A stretch of DNA of 64,000 nucleotides, from NCBI GenBank assembly GCA_948473115.1, contig CAOKWI010000019.1, positions 1 to 64,000 of the forward strand. Direction: 5' to 3'. Below, in pieces: positions 59,359-64,000 of the stretch. How positions within the stretch are numbered: the first letter of the stretch is position 1; every line of letters begins with the position of its first letter. The notes beneath the pieces are model-generated. The model was not told where the DNA came from. It did no database searches and was given only the letters and a program-made list of their open reading frames with translations. The translations under genes were made by a program, and so were the position numbers. Origin of the DNA: an uncultured Lachnospiraceae bacterium (GTDB taxonomy: Bacteria > Bacillota > Clostridia > Lachnospirales > Lachnospiraceae).

Positions 59359-61224
59359 GTGTTACGGTTGAATCAGGTTAAGGTAAAGGCAGGTCATACG
59401 GAGAGGGAGCTGCGAAAGAAGGCGGCGGATATGCTCCGCATTCCGGCGGGGGAGATCCGCTCCCTCACCATTGTGCGTCAGTCTATTGACGCCAGGAAGA
59501 AGCCGGAAATCTTTTACAGCTATACACTGGATGTGGAGGTGCCGGGGGAGGAAAAGCTTTTGCGGAGGCTTAAGGGCAGGCTGCAGATTGCCAGGGCGGA
59601 TATGGTAAAGTACCGTTTCCCGGAGCCGGGGACGAGGAAACCGGAGCATCCTCCCGTGATCGTGGGGATGGGACCGGCGGGACTCTTCTGCGGCTATTAT
59701 CTGGCCCTGCACGGCTATCGCCCTGTCTTGCTGGAGAGAGGGAAATGCGTGGAGGAAAGGCAGAAGGATGTGGAGCGTTTCTGGGAGACGGGGATTCTGG
59801 ATCCCGCATCCAATGTGCAGTTCGGTGAGGGCGGTGCCGGGACCTTTTCCGACGGCAAGCTGAATACCCTGGTAAAGGATAAGGACGGGCGCAACAGGGA
59901 GGTATTGGAAACCTTTGTGAGGTTTGGGGCGAAGGAAAGTATCTGTTATGAGGCAAAGCCTCATATCGGTACGGATGTCCTACGCGGCATTGTCAGGAAC
60001 ATGAGACGAGAGATCCTTGCGCTGGGCGGCCAGGTGCGGTTTGAGAGCCAGGTGACGGAGGTACATATTCAGGAGAGGCATGTCACCGGCGTGGTGATAA
60101 ACGGGGAGGAATTTCTGCCCTGCGGGCAGCTGGTGCTGGCCATCGGGCACAGCGCGAGGGATACTTTCCAGATGCTCTATGAAAAACAGGTGCCCATGGA
60201 GGCGAAGGATTTCGCGGTGGGGCTCAGGGTGGAGCATCCCCAGTCCATGATCAATGAGAGCCAGTATGGAAGGGCGGGGGCAGGAGATACGACATCCGGG
60301 GAAAGGGAAGCGGAGACGGAAAATGCGGCGCCCGGGGAAGGAAAAGCAGAGACGGGGGACGCGGTGCCCGGGGAAGGGAAAGCAGAGACGGGGGACGCGG
60401 TGCCCGGGGAAGGGAAAGCAGAGCAGGGACATGCGGCGCCCGGGGAGGATGCGGCGGAGAGCGTCGGTCTGGGCGCTGCGGCTTATAAGGTGGCGGCGAA
60501 GGCTTCCAGCGGCAGGGGCGTCTACTCTTTCTGTATGTGTCCCGGAGGGTATGTGGTCAATGCTTCCTCTGAACCGGGTATGACGGCGGTCAACGGCATG
60601 AGCTACAGCGGCAGGGATGGCAGGAATGCCAACAGTGCCATTATCGTTTCCGTGTCCCGGTCGGATTTTGGCAGCGCACATCCTCTTGCGGGAGTGGAAT
60701 TTCAGAGGAGTCTGGAAAGGCGCGCTTATGAGCTGGGCGGGGGGAAGATCCCGGCACAGCGGTATGGGGCTTTTAGGAAAGCGGTGGAGGCGGGAAAGAA
60801 GGCGCCTGGGGGAACGGAAGGCGAAGCGGAGAGAAACAGGACCGCTGATGTGAAAGCGGCAGGGGAGCATACGGATTCCATGCCTGACAGCCCATTACAA
60901 CCCCAGTGCAAGGGCATGTTCTGCTGGACGGATGTGAGCCGGATCCTTCCCGGGGAATGCAATGAAGCGTTTGTGGAGGGCATGGAAGCTTTCGGCAGAC
61001 AGATCCGGGGGTTTGACAGGGAGGATGCCATACTGCTGGGGGTGGAGAGCAGGACTTCCTCCCCGGTCCGCATCGGAAGGGACGAAACATTACAGTCGGA
61101 GATCAGGGGCTTGTATCCCTGCGGTGAGGGAGCGGGCTACGCGGGAGGCATTACCTCCGCCGCCATGGACGGGCTGAGGGCAGCGGAGGCCATTGCGGCG
61201 GAATTCAGTCCTGAAAAGAATTGA
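59359..61224 (+). CDS. FAD-dependent oxidoreductase with tandem-repeat insert
   Basis: A 621-residue protein, about 80 longer than typical members (about 535). An N-terminal domain (1-95) is followed by the FAD loop VIVGMGPAGLFCGYYLA, the QFGEGGAGTFSDGKL motif and the C-terminal YPCGEGAGYAGGITSAA. Between the conserved parts lie two Gly/Ala/Glu-rich inserts. The first is four 12-residue repeats (GEGKAETGDAVP, see 60298-60441) and the second is near 60790-60900. Function in the family is unknown. GTG 59359 with AGGGAGG upstream starts at the conserved VLRLNQVKV. Confidence 0.85.
   Translation: MLRLNQVKVKAGHTERELRKKAADMLRIPAGEIRSLTIVRQSIDARKKPEIFYSYTLDVEVPGEEKLLRRLKGRLQIARADMVKYRFPEPGTRKPEHPPVIVGMGPAGLFCGYYLALHGYRPVLLERGKCVEERQKDVERFWETGILDPASNVQFGEGGAGTFSDGKLNTLVKDKDGRNREVLETFVRFGAKESICYEAKPHIGTDVLRGIVRNMRREILALGGQVRFESQVTEVHIQERHVTGVVINGEEFLPCGQLVLAIGHSARDTFQMLYEKQVPMEAKDFAVGLRVEHPQSMINESQYGRAGAGDTTSGEREAETENAAPGEGKAETGDAVPGEGKAETGDAVPGEGKAEQGHAAPGEDAAESVGLGAAAYKVAAKASSGRGVYSFCMCPGGYVVNASSEPGMTAVNGMSYSGRDGRNANSAIIVSVSRSDFGSAHPLAGVEFQRSLERRAYELGGGKIPAQRYGAFRKAVEAGKKAPGGTEGEAERNRTADVKAAGEHTDSMPDSPLQPQCKGMFCWTDVSRILPGECNEAFVEGMEAFGRQIRGFDREDAILLGVESRTSSPVRIGRDETLQSEIRGLYPCGEGAGYAGGITSAAMDGLRAAEAIAAEFSPEKN
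60298..60441 (+). repeat. Four 36-bp tandem repeats inside a FAD-protein gene
   Basis: Units start at 60298, 60334, 60370 and 60406, each beginning GGGGAAGG-like and ending GTGCCC or GCGCCC, followed by a partial unit. Units 2 and 3 differ by one base, showing recent duplication. Each encodes 12 residues, so the frame is kept. Confidence 0.85.
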
Positions 61225-61253
61225 TTGATGAAGCCGTTGACAGGTGATATACT
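61225..61253 (+). promoter_or_regulatory. Promoter of the proB operon
   Basis: TTGATG (61225-61230), a 17-bp spacer and TATACT (61248-61253), starting directly after the previous stop codon. A TTGACA at 61237-61242 lies inside the spacer but has no well-placed -10. Confidence 0.55.
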
Positions 61254-61271
61254 GTTAAAGATGAACGAGAT

Positions 61272-61292
61272 GCCGTATGGCTGAACTGTTAC
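61272..61292 (-). repeat. Dispersed 21-bp repeat in the proB leader
   Basis: GCCGTATGGCTGAACTGTTAC is the exact reverse complement of 28654-28674, one edge of the hairpin array upstream of rplS. It lies in the leader between the proB promoter and its start. Confidence 0.6.
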
Positions 61293-61316
61293 GATGAATC
61301 AGATATGGAGAAAGAA

Positions 61317-62186
61317 ATGAGTGACTTGAGAGAACTGATCAGGGATAAAAAGCGGATCGTGGTAAAGATAGGCTCTTCCTCCCTGACCCATAAGGAGACG
61401 GGTGATATAGATTATATACGCATGGAGAAGCTGGTGCGGGAACTCAGCGATATCAGGAACCAGGGCAAAGAGGTGATCCTGGTCTCCTCCGGCGCGATTG
61501 CGGCGGGAAAGAATGCCATGCATCTGAAGGAGATACAGGCGGAGAGCCAGGCGGAGGCCATGGCGGTAAAGCAGGCATGCTCGGCGGTGGGGCAGGCGCG
61601 GCTGATGATGACATATCAGAGGTTATTTTCGGAGTATAACCAGATAGCGGGACAGATCCTGATGACCAAAAACACCATTGTTGACAATCTGAACCGCTAT
61701 AATGCCCACAATACCTTTTCCCAGCTGCTGAAATTTGGGGTTATCCCCATTGTAAACGAAAACGATACCATCGCCACTTATGAGATCGAGATAGGGGATA
61801 ACGACACCCTGTCGGCCATTGTGGCGGCGCTGGTGGGGGCTGACCTTCTGATTCTGCTCTCGGATATCGACGGTCTGTACACGGACGACCCCAGAAAGAA
61901 TCCGGAGGCGGAATTTGTCGAGCAGGTGGATGAACTGACGGACGAGTATCTGGATATGGGCAAGGGAAGCACAGGAAGCAGTGTGGGCACCGGCGGCATG
62001 AACACAAAGCTGATCGCGGCGGAGATCGCCACCAGGTCAGGGGCGGACATGATCATTGCCAACAGCAGGGATATCGGTGTGCTGCACATGATACTTGCGG
62101 GGGAGCACGAGGGTACGCTGTTTGTGGCACATGAGGATGAGAACTTTGATCTGCCGGATTTTGTGCAGAATCTTCACAACGATTGA
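61317..62186 (+). CDS. proB: Glutamate 5-kinase
   Basis: A 289-residue enzyme that phosphorylates glutamate, the first step of proline synthesis. It has KIGSSSLTHKETG, LVSSGAIAAGKNAM, VNENDTIATYEI, LLSDIDGLYT and GTGGMNTKLIAAEIA. The C-terminal PUA domain of E. coli ProB is absent, as in many Firmicutes. I chose ATG 61317 (GGAG 6 bp upstream); ATG 61305 is in frame. It groups with proA two genes on. Confidence 0.93.
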   Translation: MSDLRELIRDKKRIVVKIGSSSLTHKETGDIDYIRMEKLVRELSDIRNQGKEVILVSSGAIAAGKNAMHLKEIQAESQAEAMAVKQACSAVGQARLMMTYQRLFSEYNQIAGQILMTKNTIVDNLNRYNAHNTFSQLLKFGVIPIVNENDTIATYEIEIGDNDTLSAIVAALVGADLLILLSDIDGLYTDDPRKNPEAEFVEQVDELTDEYLDMGKGSTGSSVGTGGMNTKLIAAEIATRSGADMIIANSRDIGVLHMILAGEHEGTLFVAHEDENFDLPDFVQNLHND

Positions 62187-62192
62187 GACGGC

Positions 62193-62801
62193 ATGCAGGA
62201 AAAAGAGTCAAAAAAGAGTCCAATGGAAAAGAATATGACAGACAGGGAAACAAAATCCGGGATCCGCAGCAGGATTTTAAAGATCAGGAATGCCCTTACG
62301 GAAGAGGAGCGCAGCCGTGCGGCCTGTCTGCTGACGGAACGGATCCTGGGGCATCCGTGGTACTGTCTGTCGGATACGATCCTCTGTTATGCGGATTATG
62401 GCAGTGAGATCAGCACCGGAGAACTGATTGGGGAAGCGCTGGCGGCAGGGAAAAAGGTTTTTCTGCCCAGGGTGGAGGGAGACAGCATGACCTTCTACCG
62501 CATTGGCGGTCTCTCGGAGCTGGTGCGGGGATATAAGGGCATTCCGGAGCCCGTGGAAAACGGGGAATGCTACCGCGGCGGGGAGCAGGCGGCGGAAAGG
62601 ACATTGCTGCTGATGCCGGGTGTGGCATTTGACAGGAACAGGAACCGTATCGGATATGGAAAGGGCTTTTACGACCGGTTCCTGGCGGAGCATCCTGAGT
62701 TACAGCAGCGCTCCGTCGGGATTGGCTATCTCTGCCAGCTGGTGGAGGAGCTTCCGGCGGAGGAGACGGACATCAGGCCCTGCCAGATCATATGTGTGTG
62801 A
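62193..62801 (+). CDS. 5-formyltetrahydrofolate cyclo-ligase
   Basis: A 202-residue enzyme converting 5-formyl-THF to 5,10-methenyl-THF with ATP. It has an N-terminal Lys/Arg helix, KKVFLPRVEGDSMTFYRI, GIPEPVE, and the C-terminal signature MPGVAFD, RIGYGKGFYDRFL. Its place between proB and proA is unusual functionally but the gaps are short, so it is co-transcribed. Confidence 0.9.
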   Translation: MQEKESKKSPMEKNMTDRETKSGIRSRILKIRNALTEEERSRAACLLTERILGHPWYCLSDTILCYADYGSEISTGELIGEALAAGKKVFLPRVEGDSMTFYRIGGLSELVRGYKGIPEPVENGECYRGGEQAAERTLLLMPGVAFDRNRNRIGYGKGFYDRFLAEHPELQQRSVGIGYLCQLVEELPAEETDIRPCQIICV

Positions 62802-62826
62802 AAAGTGTATTTGAGGAGGAAAATAT

Positions 62827-64000
62827 ATGACAGATTTACAGGAAATGGGACGGCGCGCGGCAGCCACAAAGGCACAGCTGAACCGGCTGACGGCGGCGGA
62901 AAAGGATCGGGCACTGCTTGCGGCGGCGGATGCGCTGTGCAGTCATTGTGAGGAGATCCTGGAAGCCAACCGGGCGGATATGGAAGCGGCCGTGAAGAAC
63001 GGCATGAAGGAGGGATTACAGGATCGCCTGAAGCTGACGCAGGACAGGGTGCGTGCCATGGCGGAGGGATTACGGCAGGTGGCGGAGCTTCCCGACTGCA
63101 TCGGCGAGGTGATGGAGGAATTTGACCGCCCTAACGGCATGCATTTGAGGAAAGTGCGTGTCCCCATGGGAGTCATTGGCATTATATACGAGGCGAGACC
63201 CAACGTGACCGCGGATGCCTTCGGATTGTGCTTTAAGACAGGCAATGCCGTGATACTGAAAGGGGGCAGCGACGCCCTGCATTCCAACCTTGCCATTGTG
63301 AAGGTACTCAGGGCGGCATTGGAGCAGAGCGGGATCCCTGCGGATGTCCTGCAGCTGATCGCGGATACGGACCGCAGTGTGACGGTGGAATTTATGAAAC
63401 TGAAACAGTATGTTGACCTGCTGATCCCCCGGGGAAGCGCGGGACTGATCCGCAGCGTGGTTGAGAACAGCACCATTCCCGTGATCGAGACGGGAACGGG
63501 AAACTGTCATGTATATGTGGATAAGGCTGCGGATCTGGATATGGCGGCGCGGATTATTTATAATGCGAAGACACAGAGAATCGGGGTTTGTAATGCCTGC
63601 GAGTCGCTGGTGGTGCACCGGGATGTGAGGGAAGCCTTCCTGCCCAGGCTGGCGGAGATCCTGGCGCCGAAGAAGGTGGAGCTGCGGGGGGACGAGCGCA
63701 TCAGGGAGATTCTGCCCGATTGTACCGCGGCCACGGAGGAGGATTACGGAACAGAGTACCTTGACTATATTTTGTCTTTAAAAACGGTGGACAGCCTGGA
63801 GGAAGCCATCGAACATGTGAACCGTTACAGCACCAGACATTCCGAATGCATTGTGACGGAGGACAGGACGGCGGCGGAGAAGTTTTTAAATGAGATTGAT
63901 GCTGCCTGTGTCTATTGGAATGTTTCCACCCGGTTCACGGACGGCTATGAGTTTGGCTTTGGGGCGGAGATCGGCATCAGTACCCAGAAACTCCATGCGA
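62827..64000 (+). CDS. proA: Glutamate-5-semialdehyde dehydrogenase (cut by window end)
   Basis: The first 391 residues of about 415. It reduces glutamyl 5-phosphate to glutamate 5-semialdehyde, the second step of proline synthesis. Visible motifs are [56 protein letters not shown] and the catalytic Cys in [17 protein letters not shown] precedes ATG 62827. No stop is reached. Confidence 0.93.
   Translation, partial: MTDLQEMGRRAAATKAQLNRLTAAEKDRALLAAADALCSHCEEILEANRADMEAAVKNGMKEGLQDRLKLTQDRVRAMAEGLRQVAELPDCIGEVMEEFDRPNGMHLRKVRVPMGVIGIIYEARPNVTADAFGLCFKTGNAVILKGGSDALHSNLAIVKVLRAALEQSGIPADVLQLIADTDRSVTVEFMKLKQYVDLLIPRGSAGLIRSVVENSTIPVIETGTGNCHVYVDKAADLDMAARIIYNAKTQRIGVCNACESLVVHRDVREAFLPRLAEILAPKKVELRGDERIREILPDCTAATEEDYGTEYLDYILSLKTVDSLEEAIEHVNRYSTRHSECIVTEDRTAAEKFLNEIDAACVYWNVSTRFTDGYEFGFGAEIGISTQKLHA

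Noticed and set aside
61237..61242. TTGACA as the -35 of proB
   Set aside because: No -10 lies 16-18 bp downstream, whereas TTGATG at 61225 is 17 bp from TATACT.
1..64000. tRNA, rRNA or known riboswitch genes
   Set aside because: No cloverleaf, rRNA core sequence or recognised riboswitch fold was seen by eye; a covariance-model scan would be needed to exclude small RNAs.

Overview
The window looks like chromosome from a Gram-positive, spore-forming Clostridia species, most likely a Lachnospiraceae member. Support comes from Firmicutes gene orders (ylxM-ffh-rpsP-khpA-rimM-trmD; rplS-lepB-rbgA-rnhB-ylqG-ylqH-yraN; yqfC-yqfD-phoH-ybeY), the sporulation genes yqfC and yqfD, strong AGGAGG-type ribosome binding sites and moderately high GC. 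This is inferred from sequence recognition only; no database search was run.

Region 1 (1-2260) is the decayed end of an integrative element: three small overlapping genes, one of them frameshifted by a 4-bp duplication, and a Tn916-type integrase that is frameshifted and has lost both catalytic arginines. Region 2 (2345-7307) holds the SRP / ribosome-maturation operon ylxM-ffh-rpsP-khpA-rimM-trmD. Its trmD is fused to a C-terminal GNAT acetyltransferase domain, and a cluster of palindromes sits just upstream of it. In most Firmicutes rplS follows trmD directly. Here about 21.6 kb (7310-28930) lies between them.

Region 3, that insert, is an accessory island for envelope stress and peptide-antibiotic defence. 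It contains a GntR-ABC module with its own operator, a BceRS-like two-component system, two paralogous BceAB-like transporters (one with its ATPase reduced to a 46-codon stub), a LytTR regulator with an AgrC-like kinase, a CPBP protease, a YoaP-like acetyltransferase, and two further ABC transporters around a second OmpR-type two-component system. It is dotted with short palindromes, some tandem with compensatory changes. One pair has inserted in frame into an ABC ATPase gene between 7-bp direct repeats. A separate 142-bp MITE-like element is flanked by 12-bp direct repeats.

Region 4 (28844-35778) resumes the housekeeping operon: rplS with its own promoter and terminator, two signal peptidases flanking rbgA, rnhB, FliK-like and FlhB-like proteins, yraN and pgeF. 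Region 5 (35780-50990) holds a two-component system with a 910-residue sensor, a convergent PRPP synthetase, a DUF512 radical-SAM protein, der, plsY, gpsA, a GNAT protein, a frameshifted Uma2 gene, a methyltransferase, Hsp20, an ECF sigma / DUF4179 pair and pyrimidine-nucleoside phosphorylase. Region 6 (51020-64000) holds yqfC-yqfD-phoH, a shortened PgpH-like membrane protein with a broken HD motif, ybeY, a flippase-like protein, two FAD proteins (one carrying 36-bp tandem repeats), and proB, a 5-formyl-THF cyclo-ligase gene and proA, the last cut by the window end.

The strongest candidate for something undescribed is the palindrome family. It has a recurring CT-GA-AG core, two-palindrome units and positions just before ribosome binding sites, and one copy sits inside a reading frame.
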